From Actinomyces gaoshouyii (GTDB taxonomy: Bacteria; Actinomycetota; Actinomycetes; Actinomycetales; Actinomycetaceae), in contig NZ_MVIV01000005.1 of NCBI RefSeq assembly GCF_002072175.1, forward strand, positions 67,714-131,713: 64,000 nucleotides of DNA. Direction: 5' to 3'. The notes below the pieces were generated by a model. It searched no databases. It was not told the origin of the DNA and worked only from the letters and a program-made list of their open reading frames with translations. The position numbers and the translations under genes are program-made. Below are positions 10,535-24,725 of the stretch, piece after piece (position 1 is the stretch's first letter; every line of letters starts with the position of its first letter).

Positions 10535-10960
10535 ATGGCATCCACCGGATCCGCCCTGGAGCGCGCCTCGGAGCTCCTCGACTACGCGGCCACGCTTCCC
10601 GGGGCCTGGGTGGGGCACAAGCCCGAGTGGGGCACGAGCGTGGCGAGCATCGGCCCCCGGCTCTTCGCGCTGCTCCTGACCCACACCGACGGCAGGCTCA
10701 TCGTCAACGTGAAGCTCGACCCGGAGGATGCCATCGCCGTGCGACACTCCATCCCCTGGACCGAACCCGGCTTCCACCAGTCCAAGAGGCACTGGGTGAG
10801 CATCGACCTCACCGCACCCGGGTACGATGCCGATACCGCCCACGAGCTCGTCGAGGACTCCTACAGACTCGTCCACTCGCTGCTCCCCCGCGCTGTCCAG
10901 CAGGCCCTGCGCCTGGCCGCCACTACCGCGGAGGCGTCGCGCCCCACCTGGCAGTGGTGA
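10535..10960 (+). CDS. MmcQ/YjbR family protein
   Basis: 141 residues of the YjbR (DNA-binding-like, CyaY-fold) family. Recognisable blocks are LPGAWVGHKPEWGTSVASIG, LIVNVKLDPEDAIAVRHS, PGFHQSKRHWVSIDL and a C-terminal LVEDSYRLVHSLLP. The molecular role of the family is not established. The ATG follows TACCCT by six bases, so the mRNA is probably leaderless. It is separate from the two-component genes (gap of 89 bases). Confidence 0.85.
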   Translation: MASTGSALERASELLDYAATLPGAWVGHKPEWGTSVASIGPRLFALLLTHTDGRLIVNVKLDPEDAIAVRHSIPWTEPGFHQSKRHWVSIDLTAPGYDADTAHELVEDSYRLVHSLLPRAVQQALRLAATTAEASRPTWQW

Positions 10961-11128
10961 TCCGGGAGTCCTGGCCGAGGCGGGGCAGGGCCCGGCCTCA
11001 GGCATCTGTTCGCGCTTGCCGCACCCTGTTGTGGGGATCATCAATTTGCCCTGCGGGACTGTATCTGATTTCATCATGCCGGGCACGCGCCGTCCGGCGC
11101 GACGTCCCCTCACGGAAGGGAGAGCACC

Positions 11129-11311
11129 ATGGGGATCGACGACCTCAGGGACAAGGCCAGCGAGGCCCTCAAGAGCGACAAGGCCGAGACCATCAGCGAC
11201 AAGGTCCTCGGCGCCGCGGCCGGCGCCGCCAAGAAGGTCACCGGCGGCAAGTTCGACGAGAGGATCGATTCCGCCGTCGAGACCGTCGACTCCAAGCTCG
11301 GCAACGAGTGA
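11129..11311 (+). CDS. Small MT0933-like (putative antitoxin) protein
   Basis: 60-residue, highly charged helical protein. The segment KKVTGGKFDERIDSAVETVD matches the conserved part of the MT0933/Rv0909 antitoxin-like family. AAGGGAG seven bases before the ATG is a good ribosome site. No toxin-like partner lies next to it, so either it acts alone or the antitoxin label of the family is misleading; CsbD-like stress proteins look similar. A strong hairpin terminator follows. Confidence 0.7.
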   Translation: MGIDDLRDKASEALKSDKAETISDKVLGAAAGAAKKVTGGKFDERIDSAVETVDSKLGNE

Positions 11312-11376
11312 CCATCAGCGGCGCAGCGCTGCTGCGCCGCGCTCGCTCCGACGAGCCCGGCATCCCGGCCGCCGTC

Positions 11377-11413
11377 GTGTGGGGCCCCACGCCATGCGCG
11401 TGGGGCCCCACAC
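11377..11413 (+). terminator. Terminator hairpin after the MT0933-like gene
   Basis: 15-bp perfect arms (GTGTGGGGCCCCACG and its complement) with a seven-base loop, 65 bases past the stop of the small gene and 43 bases before the end of the convergent hydrolase. It can serve both strands. Confidence 0.75.
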
Positions 11414-11455
11414 GTGCAGTGCGGTAGTGCGAGAGGCTCGCCGCGTGCCGTCGCG

Positions 11456-12298
11456 TCACGGCGCGGGGACGGCGCCCTCGCTCAAGTCGTTGATGGCACG
11501 GACGATCGCCTCGGGGGCGTCGAGCATCATCAGGTGCCGCGATTGCGGCAGTCGCCGGATCTCCAAGCGGGAGAAGACCGTATCGAGAGCCTGCTCCTGG
11601 TAGCCGGAATGGAAGGGCATGCCCTCCAGGACGATCACAGGGGCCGCCACGGGCCCGCCCCGCTCATCGCGCAGCGCGGTCAGATCGGCTGCCTGAGCGC
11701 TGTAGGACGCGAGCTCGGCGGCAGCGGCGGACAAGGCCTCGCGAGTTTCATGGCAGGCGCGCCACAGCGGGTCGTCTACCGCTTCCGGGTGCGAGGTCTC
11801 CCGCCGCATCCCGAACCGGACCACGGCGGCTGCCGCGCCGCGCAGCGGGTCGAGGCGGAGGGCGGCGCCCACCGCGCCGGCCAGCGCCTTTGCCGCTGCG
11901 CGGCGCAGATGGCCGATGCGGACACCCACCTCCACTGCCGGGTCGGCGAGCACGATCCCCGCCACCGCATCCGGGCGCAGACGCGCCAGGGCCTCGGCCT
12001 GGAAGGAGGACATGGAGTGGGCCACGATGATCACCGGCTCATCGCCATCGATGATCCGGGCCAGGATCCGTGTCCCGCTGAGGAGGTCGGGAGCACCCTC
12101 ATTGACGGAGCCGCCGCATCGTCCGGGACGGTCGACGGCGATGATGGCGCGCCCCGGCAGGGCCTTGACCACGGTCTCCCATGCCACCGAGGCCATGCCG
12201 CACCCGTTGAGGAAGAGCACGGCAGGTCCGGATCCCGGGCGGCGGTGGACGGCGTGCTCGGCGATCCGGCCCTCCCAGCGGCGCTGCGCATCAGTCAT
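11456..12298 (-). CDS. Alpha/beta hydrolase in the lysX operon
   Basis: 280-residue alpha/beta-hydrolase fold protein. The nucleophile elbow is AHSMSS (Ser95), the oxyanion region is FLNGCG (about 29-34), and the C-terminal catalytic His is in SRHLMMLDAP. Its start overlaps the DUF998 gene by eight bases, which in turn overlaps lysX by four, so all three are translated from one message. Aminoacyl-phosphatidylglycerol hydrolases are encoded beside aminoacyl-PG synthases in other bacteria (for example AhyD and PA0919), so a role in removing lysine from membrane lipids is a reasonable inference. No signal peptide is seen, which would put it in the cytoplasm unless it associates with the membrane. 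Confidence 0.8.
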   Translation of the reverse strand: MTDAQRRWEGRIAEHAVHRRPGSGPAVLFLNGCGMASVAWETVVKALPGRAIIAVDRPGRCGGSVNEGAPDLLSGTRILARIIDGDEPVIIVAHSMSSFQAEALARLRPDAVAGIVLADPAVEVGVRIGHLRRAAAKALAGAVGAALRLDPLRGAAAAVVRFGMRRETSHPEAVDDPLWRACHETREALSAAAAELASYSAQAADLTALRDERGGPVAAPVIVLEGMPFHSGYQEQALDTVFSRLEIRRLPQSRHLMMLDAPEAIVRAINDLSEGAVPAP

Positions 12299-12916
12299 GC
12301 TGCTCCCGAGGCAGGCGCCACGCCAGGTGGGCGATCCAGAGCGAGCACAGGAGGATCTGCACGATCTGGACGGGTCCCTGCGCGCCTGGGAGCACGTAGG
12401 GAGCCGCCACGCTGATGAGCAGCAGCACGGTCACCACCGCGGCCAGCCAGACCACCTGCCGGACCCGCCGGTTCCACCCCCTGCAGGCAGCGAGCGCCAG
12501 GGCGACGATGACGATCATGGCGACCTGCGCCGTCGAGGTGAAAACAGAGGCCGCCTCGTGCAGCCGCCGTCCCATGCTCGGCACGGCGGCGCAGGCCTGG
12601 TCCCTGCTCTCGGCGCAGGGCAGGTTGAAGATCGCATCGAGGGCCGTGCCGACCGCCACCCCGAGCAGGGCGAGGCAGAGACGCTGACTCCAGCGGGCGC
12701 CGATCCACCCCGCCCAGCCTCGTCGGCCGAGGAGGGCGATCGCCGCGAACACGGCGGCGGCGGCGATGTCGGCGGCGCGGAAGAAGTCGTGGAAGGGCTG
12801 GTCGGCGGCGGCGAGCTCGGAGACGTATCCCAGGAGGGCGTCGGGGCTGCCGTTGAGGGGCCAGGCCAGCCACGTGTTGTAGAGGACGACGGCGAGGATC
12901 GCCAGGATCCGCCCGC

Positions 12917-12920
<4 letters not shown>
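12291..12920 (-). CDS. DUF998-like integral membrane protein
   Basis: 209 residues with about six transmembrane helices (near 5-18, 48-64, 80-98, 120-142, 152-172, 180-197). Pattern and size fit the DUF998 family of unknown function. It is sandwiched by overlapping reading frames between lysX and the alpha/beta hydrolase. Helical membrane proteins of this kind are often found with lipid-modifying genes, so a role in lipid flipping or presentation is possible but unproven. Confidence 0.7.
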
Positions 12921-16183
<3,263 letters not shown>

Positions 16184-16361
16184 GGCGTTACCTCCTGAGG
16201 GAGCGGGGTGGAAATGGGAGGGCATGGGGGCATTCTTCTCTCAGGAGGGGAGCGGACATCTCGTCCACGAGGAGGAACCGCTTCAGGAAACGCTCAACCG
16301 CTGGGTTGCAGACGGGGCACCCTCACTCATAGGGGATCCCGATGGTCAGCTCCCGCTCAGA

Positions 16362-16814
16362 TCAATCCTGTGGGCCCCTGAGGGATAGGTGACGCGCGAT
16401 CTCCAGGATCAGGCGGAACAGGAGGAGCTGGGCGAGGACGCGGGCACCGTCGCCCAGGAGCGTGGAGAACAGGAAGCGCATCCAGGCCGCGGATGCCCCG
16501 TATTCGATTCCCGCAGTGATGGCCAGCCCGGTGATGACGTCGAGCAGCCAGCCACCCCCGTAGCACAGGGCCGCGACAAGGAAGATCTGGTGGGCGTGCT
16601 TGCCCGCGAAACCGACGGAGCCGTTGAACAGGGCGCTGAGCATCGAGTCGCCCGCGGGCCTGGCCGGGGCCGGCTGACCGGGCATCTGCTGGCCCGGAGC
16701 GTACTGCGCCGGCTGGGGATGCTGGTACTGGGCCTGATAGCCGCCGGGGGTACCGGGAGCGGAGGGCGCTGACTGCCGGTGATAGGGCGGGCCGGGGGTC
16801 ATCGGCTGAGACAT
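16362..16814 (-). CDS. DUF4282 membrane protein with Pro/Gln-rich N-terminus
   Basis: 150 residues. Residues 1-58 are rich in Pro, Gln, Tyr and Gly (for example QAQYQHPQPAQYAPGQQ), a likely disordered cytoplasmic segment. Two hydrophobic helices follow (about 78-100 and 115-140) and the end RVLAQLLLFRLILEIARHL is typical of DUF4282. AAGGAG eight bases before the ATG supports the start. Function unknown. It lies alone between hspR and lysX, all on the minus strand. Confidence 0.7.
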   Translation of the reverse strand: MSQPMTPGPPYHRQSAPSAPGTPGGYQAQYQHPQPAQYAPGQQMPGQPAPARPAGDSMLSALFNGSVGFAGKHAHQIFLVAALCYGGGWLLDVITGLAITAGIEYGASAAWMRFLFSTLLGDGARVLAQLLLFRLILEIARHLSLRGPQD

Positions 16815-16984
16815 CGTGGGATCTCCTTGATATGGGGGACCGCATCAGACTACAAGATCGTCGGCAGGACGGGGCATGACGGTCCGCAAAGCACCGGGAG
16901 GAGCGCCTGTGAACACGGGCACGAGGCTCCTCTCCTGAGGCGGGAATCCTCCCGGGCGGACGATCGTCTCCCGAGGGCGGCGCC

Positions 16985-17437
16985 TCATCGGCCCAGAGCG
17001 CCCGGCACCTGCCGCTCGACCCGGATGGGGCGCCCTCCCCTGGAGGGGACTACCTGGACCTCTCCGTCGGCGGCCGCGGCGAAGACCCTCTCGAAGGCGG
17101 CTTGCCGGAGGCGCAGGAGCCGATTCTCGTCCTCCAGGCCCTCCACGCGGGACTCGAGGGCGAGGATGCGGGCGATGCCCTCCAGGTTGACGCCCTCCCG
17201 ACTGAGAGCCTGGATGCGGCGCAGCCGCTCGACGTCGTGGTGGGAGTAGCGCCTCCCCCGCCCGGGGGTCCGAGCAGGGCGAACGAGTCCGAGGCGATCG
17301 TACTGGCGCAGGGTCTGGGGGTGCATGCCGGCGAGCTCGGCAGCCACGGAGATGACGTAGACGGCGCGGTCGGCCGCGTCCTCGGCGAGAAAGTCAAGGC
17401 TCTGGCCGGTGGCGCGCGAGACTCGCCGGGCGTTCAT
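16985..17437 (-). CDS. hspR: Heat-shock repressor HspR (MerR family)
   Basis: 150 residues. A MerR-type winged helix (about 27-95: [20 protein letters not shown], then [19 protein letters not shown]) is followed by a coiled coil ([25 protein letters not shown]). HspR binds HAIR sites with DnaK as co-repressor and releases them under heat stress. It is the last gene of dnaK-grpE-dnaJ-hspR, its ATG overlapping the dnaJ stop by four bases. HAIR sites at 21155-21239 (own operon) and 6193-6213 (clpB) are its predicted targets. Confidence 0.95.
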   Translation of the reverse strand: MNARRVSRATGQSLDFLAEDAADRAVYVISVAAELAGMHPQTLRQYDRLGLVRPARTPGRGRRYSHHDVERLRRIQALSREGVNLEGIARILALESRVEGLEDENRLLRLRQAAFERVFAAAADGEVQVVPSRGGRPIRVERQVPGALGR

Positions 17438-18444
17438 CTTGCGGCCTCAGCCCTCAGCGTGGCGCGCGGATCGGTGCCCTCCATAGCGGCGTCGAAGTCC
17501 TGAAGGGCCTTCTTGGCGCTCTTCGAAAGCTTCTTCGGCACGGCGACCTCGACGGTGACGAGCAGGTCGCCCGTGTGCTTGGCGGTGGCGATGCCCGCGC
17601 CGGGGATCCGCAGGACGGTCCCCGAGGGCGTCCCCGGCTTGATGCGGACCCTCTTGTGGGACCCGTTGAGGAGCGGGACCTCGACGTCGGCGCCGAGCGC
17701 GGCCTCGGCCAGCGAGACGGGCAGGTCCATGCGCAGGTTGGCGCCATCGATGGAGTAGACGGGGTGCTTGGCCACGGAGATCGTGACGATCATGTCCCCG
17801 TTGGGCCCCCCGTGGTTGCCGGGGCGGCCCTTGCCGGCCAGGCGGATCCTCTGGCCGTCATGGACACCGGCGGGGATGCGCACGGTCATGGTGCGCTTGT
17901 CCGCGGTGAGCTCGACAGTGGCGCCGGCCACGGCATCGCGCAGGGACAGCGTCGCGCTGGTGATGACGTCGGAGCCCTTGGTGGCCTCTGGCGCACCGCC
18001 GAAGCCCCCGAAGTTGAAGGCGCCAGGGCGGCCATTGCGCCGGGTAGGGCTGGGCGTACCGCCGAACATGCGCAGAAGCTCGTCGAGGTCGGGCTCGGTG
18101 CCGCCGGCAGAGAAGCGGACATTGCCGCCCCCGCCGAACATGGAGGAAAGGATGTCCTCGAAGCCGCCCCCGCCGCCGGTGCCCCCGGCGGTGAACCGGG
18201 CACCGCCGCCGGTCATGTTGCGGATAGCGTCGTACTGCTCACGCTCCTTGGCGTCGGACAGGACCGCGTAGGCCTCGCCGACCTCCTTGAAGCGCTCTGC
18301 GGCGACGGCGTCGTCGGGATTGCGATCGGGGTGGTAGTGCTTGGCGAGCTTGCGGTAGGCCTTCTTGATGGCCGCGGAGTCGGCGTCCTTGGCGACGCCG
18401 AGGACCGCGTAGAAGTCCTTGGTCATCCAGTCCTGGCTGGCCAT
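17434..18444 (-). CDS. dnaJ: DnaJ-family co-chaperone lacking the zinc finger
   Basis: 336 residues. The J domain (10-75) carries the HPD motif in [10 protein letters not shown] long Gly-rich linker (about 82-165: [19 protein letters not shown] and onward) leads to two beta-sandwich substrate domains and the C-terminal dimer region. No CxxCxGxG repeats exist, so it is a type B J protein (DnaJ1/CbpA-like), as is usual in the hspR operon of actinobacteria. It stimulates DnaK ATPase and delivers clients. AGGAGG is followed by a short spacer to the ATG. It sits 158 bases after grpE, a gap that contains two strong hairpins. Confidence 0.93.
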   Translation of the reverse strand: MASQDWMTKDFYAVLGVAKDADSAAIKKAYRKLAKHYHPDRNPDDAVAAERFKEVGEAYAVLSDAKEREQYDAIRNMTGGGARFTAGGTGGGGGFEDILSSMFGGGGNVRFSAGGTEPDLDELLRMFGGTPSPTRRNGRPGAFNFGGFGGAPEATKGSDVITSATLSLRDAVAGATVELTADKRTMTVRIPAGVHDGQRIRLAGKGRPGNHGGPNGDMIVTISVAKHPVYSIDGANLRMDLPVSLAEAALGADVEVPLLNGSHKRVRIKPGTPSGTVLRIPGAGIATAKHTGDLLVTVEVAVPKKLSKSAKKALQDFDAAMEGTDPRATLRAEAAR

Positions 18445-18505
18445 GGGTCACCTCCTCCTCACTGGGGTGATCGTTGGTTCGTTCCTTGCGGCTGTGCACT
18501 TGTTC

Positions 18506-18582
18506 CCGCTCGCCCCGCCGGGCGGGGCGAGCGGGGCCCGGCTGGTGGCGCGGGCCCGTTCGGGCCGGGCCCACGCCACCAG
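18506..18582 (-). other. Two strong hairpins in the grpE-dnaJ spacer
   Basis: First in the direction of transcription: 17-base arms at 18566-18582 and 18542-18558 with a single mismatch. Second: 14-base arms at 18521-18534 and 18506-18519. Neither is followed by a T run. They lie inside the operon, so they may partially terminate, stabilise the dnaK-grpE 3' end, or mark an RNA-processing site that sets different levels for dnaK/grpE and dnaJ/hspR. Confidence 0.6.
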
Positions 18583-18602
18583 TCCCGCCCGGCGGTGCTG
18601 GG

Positions 18603-19243
18603 TCAGGCCGGGTTGGAGACCTGCACGCGGGCGGGCCGCACGACCCGCTCGCCGAGACGGTAGCCGGGCTGGAGGACGAGGGCGATCGTCGGCTCGTCGA
18701 CCTCGGTGGACTCCACCGCCATGAGGGCCTCGTGGATGGTGGGGTCGAAGGTCTCGCCCACAGCGCCGAAGCGCTCCAGGGCGAACTTGTCCCCCAGGAT
18801 CGTCTCGAGCTTGGTGACCGTGGTCTCGAAGGGACCGGTGAGGTCGCCGTGCTGGCGGGCGAGCTCGGCCTCGTCGAGGACCGGGATGAGGGCCTCGACG
18901 ACGCCGGCGGCGCCGGCCTCCTGGTAGGCCGCCACCGATTCGCGAGAGCGGCGCACGAAACCCTGGTACTCCTGCTGGAGGTTGTACAGGTCCGCGCGGG
19001 CGCGGGCGAGCTCGTCGGTCAGGCGGGCGCTCTCGGCCCTGGCCTCGACCAAGGGATCGGGCTGGTCCTGCGCCTCCTGCTCGAGGCGCCCGGCGCCCTC
19101 GTCATCACCCGCCGCCTGGGCGGTGCCACTCGGGGCGGTGTCGAGGTCGACGCCGTCGAAGGCGGACTCGACCGCCTCGGCGAGGCTCGGGTCGATGGGC
19201 TCGCAGTCCGCGCCGTCGCCCTCGGAAGCGCTGGGGCCCGCAC

Positions 19244-19247
<4 letters not shown>
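18603..19247 (-). CDS. grpE: Nucleotide exchange factor GrpE
   Basis: 214 residues. An acidic, disordered N-terminus (about 1-75) is followed by the long dimerising helix ([20 protein letters not shown]) and the beta-wing head ending in [18 protein letters not shown], the family's C-terminal signature. It releases ADP from DnaK. The GTG start overlaps the dnaK stop in GTGA, indicating translational coupling. Confidence 0.95.
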
Positions 19248-21109
<1,862 letters not shown>

Positions 21110-21154
21110 GTGGCGCTCCTTGATGCTCGTGGGCTTGCGGGGCATGGGCCCCTG

Positions 21155-21239
21155 ATTGAGTCGTATGCGCTCAAGGATTGTGATTGAGTCAGTCATTGTC
21201 AACTTCCCAACCGCTTGTCTTGAGCCCGACTGACTCAAC
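21155..21239 (-). promoter_or_regulatory. dnaK promoter region with two HAIR sites and one degenerate copy
   Basis: HAIR 1: ATTGAGT-N7-GCTCAAG (21155-21175). HAIR 2: CTTGAGC-N7-ACTCAAC (21219-21239). Between them, TTGAGT-N7-TGTCAA (21184-21202) is a degenerate copy. On the minus strand, TTGACA (21198-21203) inside this region is a good -35 for dnaK. Overlap of operator and promoter fits HspR repression of dnaK-grpE-dnaJ-hspR. Confidence 0.88.
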
Positions 21240-21621
21240 CCCTGAGCACCTCAAGGCATTCCCACCCCCCAGTGATGCCCGCCACTCCATGGAGCCGGGG
21301 CCGCGCCGCACCCCGGGCGCGCCCAGGCATGCCTTCAGGTTTCTTTCAGGTGACATGGGTTCAATGGCCTCACCGTCGGACGATGCGCGACGCGAGGGTT
21401 GGGGAACCCGTTGACCCGAGAGGCATCGAGGCCGGCAAGGGTCCTAGGGAGCCCGCGCCGGTCGTTTCGACGAAGGAGGCTGCCTCCTCCCCTGTCATGG
21501 GAACCGGGGGAAGTCGATCAGCCTCATGAACGAAGGGCCCGCGGCCCCGGGAATCGCCACTCGGGGCCGCGGGCTCCTGTCATGCCGAACGCGCCCCCGG
21601 ATCAACCGCTAGCATGAGGCC
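21240..21621. other. Intergenic stretch between dnaK promoter and VapB-like gene
   Basis: About 380 bases with no gene recognised. Plus-strand frames are short and low in protein character. A hairpin with 13-bp arms lies at 21537-21574. A ten-codon ORF at 21498-21530 with GAAGGAGG upstream precedes the hairpin but is too short to call. Confidence 0.5.
21537..21574 (+). terminator. Hairpin terminator upstream of the VapB-like gene
   Basis: Arms GCCCGCGGCCCCG (21537-21549) and CGGGGCCGCGGGC (21562-21574) with a 12-base loop and no clear T tract. Which transcript it ends is unclear. Confidence 0.5.
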
Positions 21622-21957
21622 GTGATCTTCAAGGCCGTGGGGGAGTCCGCGCCCTACCCCGATCACGGGGCGAGGGAGCAACGCGTGTGGGCGACGATCG
21701 CCCCCCGCCAAGTGCGGCTCGACCAGCTCATCACCACTCGCGCCACCCTCGACCTGCGCGATCTGCTCGATGAGGACTCCACCTTCTACGGGGATCTGTT
21801 CGCACATATCGTGTCCTGGCGCGGCGGCCTCTACCTGGAGACGGGCCTGCACCGTGCCCTGCGCGCGGCCCTCCACGGGCGCACCATCATCCACGGCAGG
21901 ATCCTGGAACTCGACGATTCAGGGCGCCCGCTCCTGGCACCGCCCCCGCCGGCCTGA
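21622..21957 (+). CDS. Conserved actinobacterial protein, VapB-antitoxin-like annotation
   Basis: 111 residues. It begins MIFKAVGESAPYPDHG and contains IAPRQVRLDQLITTRATLDL, LLDEDSTFYGDLFAHIVSW and YLETGLHRALRAALHGR, a combination conserved in actinobacteria upstream of a LytR_C protein, as here. Databases usually label the family VapB antitoxin, but no PIN-domain toxin is present, so that label may be misleading. The GTG start follows TAGCAT by six bases, suggesting a leaderless mRNA. Confidence 0.8.
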   Translation: MIFKAVGESAPYPDHGAREQRVWATIAPRQVRLDQLITTRATLDLRDLLDEDSTFYGDLFAHIVSWRGGLYLETGLHRALRAALHGRTIIHGRILELDDSGRPLLAPPPPA

Positions 21958-22042
21958 TCGACTCCCCGCGCCACGTAGCGGACCACCCACTATCATGGGC
22001 CACAGCCCGCGCTCCTGGCACCGGTCCATTAGTCTGGGGAGC

Positions 22043-22663
22043 ATGAGCGCTTCGGACCCTCGATCTGAGTACCGTCGACACCTTCAGCACCGGCAGAAGG
22101 TCGTCATCGGCTCGGTGCTGGTTGCCCTCGCCATCGTCCTCGTGACCAGCATCGGCGTGCACACGGGGCTGCTCCCCTCCTACGACCCGGGCTTCTCAGC
22201 CGATCCCAAGGCCTCCGCGACCTCCGTCGCCCAGCCCTGCCCACCCGCCGGGGCGACCACGGTGGACCTCACCACCATCCAGGTCAGGGTCTACAACGGC
22301 ACCCAGAACGCGGGGCTGGCCGGCGTCGTCGGCGACTCCCTGGAGCGGGCGGGCATGACGATCCTCGAGCGCTCCGACTGGCCCAACGGCGACTACAACG
22401 GCGATGTCGCTATCTCCACATCCCGCGCGGGGCTCACCAACGCCTACTCCCTGGCGCGCGCCTTCAACGGCATCGTCATCGTCCTGCTCGACACCAATCG
22501 GGACCCCACCGACACCTCGGTCTCCGTGATCATCGGCACCGACTACACCTCCGGCCTCATGTCCCCCAATGCCATAGGCGAGCTCACCGCCGGGGAGTCG
22601 ATCAAGGCGCCATCATCCTGCACATCCGTGGCCCCCGAGGAGCCGGTGGCCACCGTCCACTGA
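22043..22663 (+). CDS. LytR_C-domain membrane-anchored protein
   Basis: 206 residues. A short basic cytoplasmic N-terminus, one transmembrane helix (about 24-43) and an extracytoplasmic LytR C-terminal domain (about 78-180: IQVRVYNGTQNAGLAGVV, then SLERAGMTILERSDWP). The domain also occurs at the end of LytR-CpsA-Psr cell-wall ligases; here it is alone. The ATG follows TAGTCT by seven bases with no ribosome site. It is paired with the VapB-like gene, as in many actinobacteria; its role is presumed to be at the cell wall. Confidence 0.85.
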   Translation: MSASDPRSEYRRHLQHRQKVVIGSVLVALAIVLVTSIGVHTGLLPSYDPGFSADPKASATSVAQPCPPAGATTVDLTTIQVRVYNGTQNAGLAGVVGDSLERAGMTILERSDWPNGDYNGDVAISTSRAGLTNAYSLARAFNGIVIVLLDTNRDPTDTSVSVIIGTDYTSGLMSPNAIGELTAGESIKAPSSCTSVAPEEPVATVH

Positions 22664-22698
22664 GCCGCTCCGCACGCACGCGAGCAGCCCCCAGCGGA

Positions 22699-22741
22699 TT
22701 CGCGCCGTCGCTCGCAGGACTACTGCGGACGACGGCGCGAA
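22699..22741. terminator. Bidirectional terminator hairpin
   Basis: Outer arms TTCGCGCCGTCG / CGACGGCGCGAA (12 bp) enclose an inner stem CGCAG-GACTA-CTGCG. It lies between the convergent LytR_C gene and uracil permease gene, 36 and 29 bases from the two stop codons. Confidence 0.75.
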
Positions 22742-22770
22742 GTCGTTGATGGCACGGGGCCGGGGAGCTC

Positions 22771-24207
22771 TTATTCGGGGCCCGGACCGGCAGCGCGGGT
22801 CGTGGCCTGCTTCTTGACGCTGCGCCGGGAGTAGGCGGGGCCCTCCAACTCGGTGCCCGCGGGCGCGGAGGCGGGCGAGACCTCCTCGAGGCTCGTGCCC
22901 CGCGCCTTCGAGATGGCTCGCATGGAGTGGTAGACGACGATCGCGGCGCCGGAGCCCAGCGCGATCCCGGAGAAGGTCATATCGCCGATGACCCAAGTGT
23001 AGTCGGCGATCGCCACGACCATCGCGACGGCGGCGGTGTTGAGGTTGACCGGGTCGGAGAAGTCCACGCGGTTCTGCACCCAGATGCGCACGCCGAGCAT
23101 GCCGATCATGCCGTAGAGGATCGTGGCAGCGCCGCCGAGCACGCCTGCGGGAATCGTGTTGATGAGGGCGCCGAACTTCGGCAGCATCGACAGGCCCAGC
23201 GCGCCGATGGCGGCGACGACGTAGGCGGCGGTGGAGTAGACGCGGGTGGCGGCCATGACACCGATGTTCTCGGCGTAGGTGGTGGTTCCCGAGCCGCCGC
23301 CGGCCCCGGCCAGGATCGTGGACAGGCCGTCGGAGATGAGGGCGCGACCGGTGAGGCCGTCCAGGTTCTCCCCGGTCATCGCGGAGACGGACTTCACGTG
23401 GCCGATGTTCTCAGCGATGAGGACGAGCACGACCGGCACGAACAGGCCCATGAGGCTGAGGTCGAAGGAGGGGGCGCGCAAGTGCGGGGCGCCCACCCAG
23501 CCGGCGGCGTCGATGGCGGAGTAGTCCACCTCGCCGCGGACCATCGCGGTGGCGTAGCCCACGAGCACGCCCAGCAGGATCGCCAGTCGCCCCATGATGC
23601 CCTTGAACAGGACGGTGATGAGCAGGATCGCCACGATGGTGACGACGGCGGTCACCGGCGCGGTCCTGACATTGCTCCAGGCAGCGGGAGCCAGGTTGAA
23701 TCCGATGAGGGAGACGATGGCGCCGGTGACGATCGGCGGCATGAGACGATCGATCCAGGTCACGCCCGCAACATGGACGATGGCGCCGATGAGCAGCAGC
23801 GAGGCGCCCGCCATGATGATGCCGCCCTGTGCGAGCGAGGCCCTGGCCTGGTCGAGGGGCGCCCCGCTCTTGGCGTCGAAGCCGGTGACGGCGGCGATCG
23901 GCGCGATGAGGGCGAAGGAGGATCCCAGGTAGGAGGGCAGGCGCCCGGAGGTCACCACGAGGAACAGCAGAGTGCCCAGTCCGGTGAAGAACAGCGTCGT
24001 CGCCGGGTCGAAGCCGGTCAGGAGGGGCACGAGGAAGGTCGCGCCGAACATGGCGACGATGTGCTGCATGCCGATGCCGACGGTGCGCGGCCATGAGAGG
24101 CGCTCCGAGGCGGTGACGACGGCGCCGGGCCTGATGGATCGTCCGTCCCCATGGAGGGACCAGCCCCGGAAGAGCGGGGATGAGGACGATAGGGGCGATG
24201 AGGGCAC
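22771..24207 (-). CDS. uraA: Uracil permease, NCS2/UraA family
   Basis: 478-residue proton symporter with about 14 helices. Family signatures: a first helix region with GMQHIVAMFGATFLVPLLTG, the substrate-binding segments LIAENIGHVKSVSAMTGENL (key Glu in AENIG) and AGAGGGSGTTTYAENIGVMA (second key Glu). This pattern is that of uracil transporters rather than xanthine ones. GTG at 24207 is selected for AGGAG seven bases upstream; longer versions would add low-complexity sequence. The C-terminal 50 residues are hydrophilic. Works with upp (34761) in uracil salvage. Confidence 0.88.
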   Translation of the reverse strand: MPSSPLSSSSPLFRGWSLHGDGRSIRPGAVVTASERLSWPRTVGIGMQHIVAMFGATFLVPLLTGFDPATTLFFTGLGTLLFLVVTSGRLPSYLGSSFALIAPIAAVTGFDAKSGAPLDQARASLAQGGIIMAGASLLLIGAIVHVAGVTWIDRLMPPIVTGAIVSLIGFNLAPAAWSNVRTAPVTAVVTIVAILLITVLFKGIMGRLAILLGVLVGYATAMVRGEVDYSAIDAAGWVGAPHLRAPSFDLSLMGLFVPVVLVLIAENIGHVKSVSAMTGENLDGLTGRALISDGLSTILAGAGGGSGTTTYAENIGVMAATRVYSTAAYVVAAIGALGLSMLPKFGALINTIPAGVLGGAATILYGMIGMLGVRIWVQNRVDFSDPVNLNTAAVAMVVAIADYTWVIGDMTFSGIALGSGAAIVVYHSMRAISKARGTSLEEVSPASAPAGTELEGPAYSRRSVKKQATTRAAGPGPE

Positions 24208-24331
24208 TGCGCTTCTCCTGTCGCGGGTTGGGGAAGGACTAGCGGCGTCGCCTCCCGTGGGTTCGGGGGCGCTCGCGGGTTCCTCCGCCAAGAGGATGCG
24301 GGCGGCGGCCCGCCGGGGTGAGGATACTGCC

Positions 24332-24643
24332 ATGGCCTCGCCGCGCGCCCCGTTCCCGGGAACCGAGTCCCTCGATCCGACGCAGATCCTCTCCGGACCC
24401 GGCTACCAGGCGCCCCCGGTGCGCACCGACGGCGTCGCCACGGCGGCGCTCCTGTGCGCGATCCTCTCCTTCATCCCCCTGGTGGGGCTGGCCGCCGCGG
24501 GCCTGGGCATCTGGGCGCTCCGGCGGCTGCGGCGCTCCTACGGCACCGGCCGGACGCTTGCGCGCCTGGCCATCGTCGTGGGGGCAACGGCGTCCGTCCT
24601 CCAGCTGTGGATCCTCGTGGCCATCGTGGCGACCGCAGGATGA
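24332..24643 (+). CDS. Small DUF4190-like membrane protein
   Basis: 103 residues: a hydrophilic N-terminus (1-33, with TQILSGPGYQAPP), then two helices (about 37-60 and 78-100) separated by a basic loop RRLRRSYGTGRTLAR. The sequence VATAALLCAILSFIPLVGLAAAGLGI is typical of DUF4190 proteins of actinobacteria. Function unknown. Divergent from the uracil permease and in line with the amidotransferase-like gene. Confidence 0.65.
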   Translation: MASPRAPFPGTESLDPTQILSGPGYQAPPVRTDGVATAALLCAILSFIPLVGLAAAGLGIWALRRLRRSYGTGRTLARLAIVVGATASVLQLWILVAIVATAG

Positions 24644-24725
24644 GCGCGCCCGAGCACGGGCCCCGCCCGTTCGGGCAGCGGCCATGACATCTGCCCGTAG
24701 CGAGGCCTGGCCTAGGGTGGATCGC

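Noticed and set aside
11129-11311. Toxin-antitoxin module at the MT0933-like gene
   Set aside because: No toxin-like gene on either side; only the small protein family label suggests it.
21622-21957. VapBC toxin-antitoxin system
   Set aside because: No PIN-domain partner; downstream gene is a LytR_C protein, and this pairing is common in actinobacteria.
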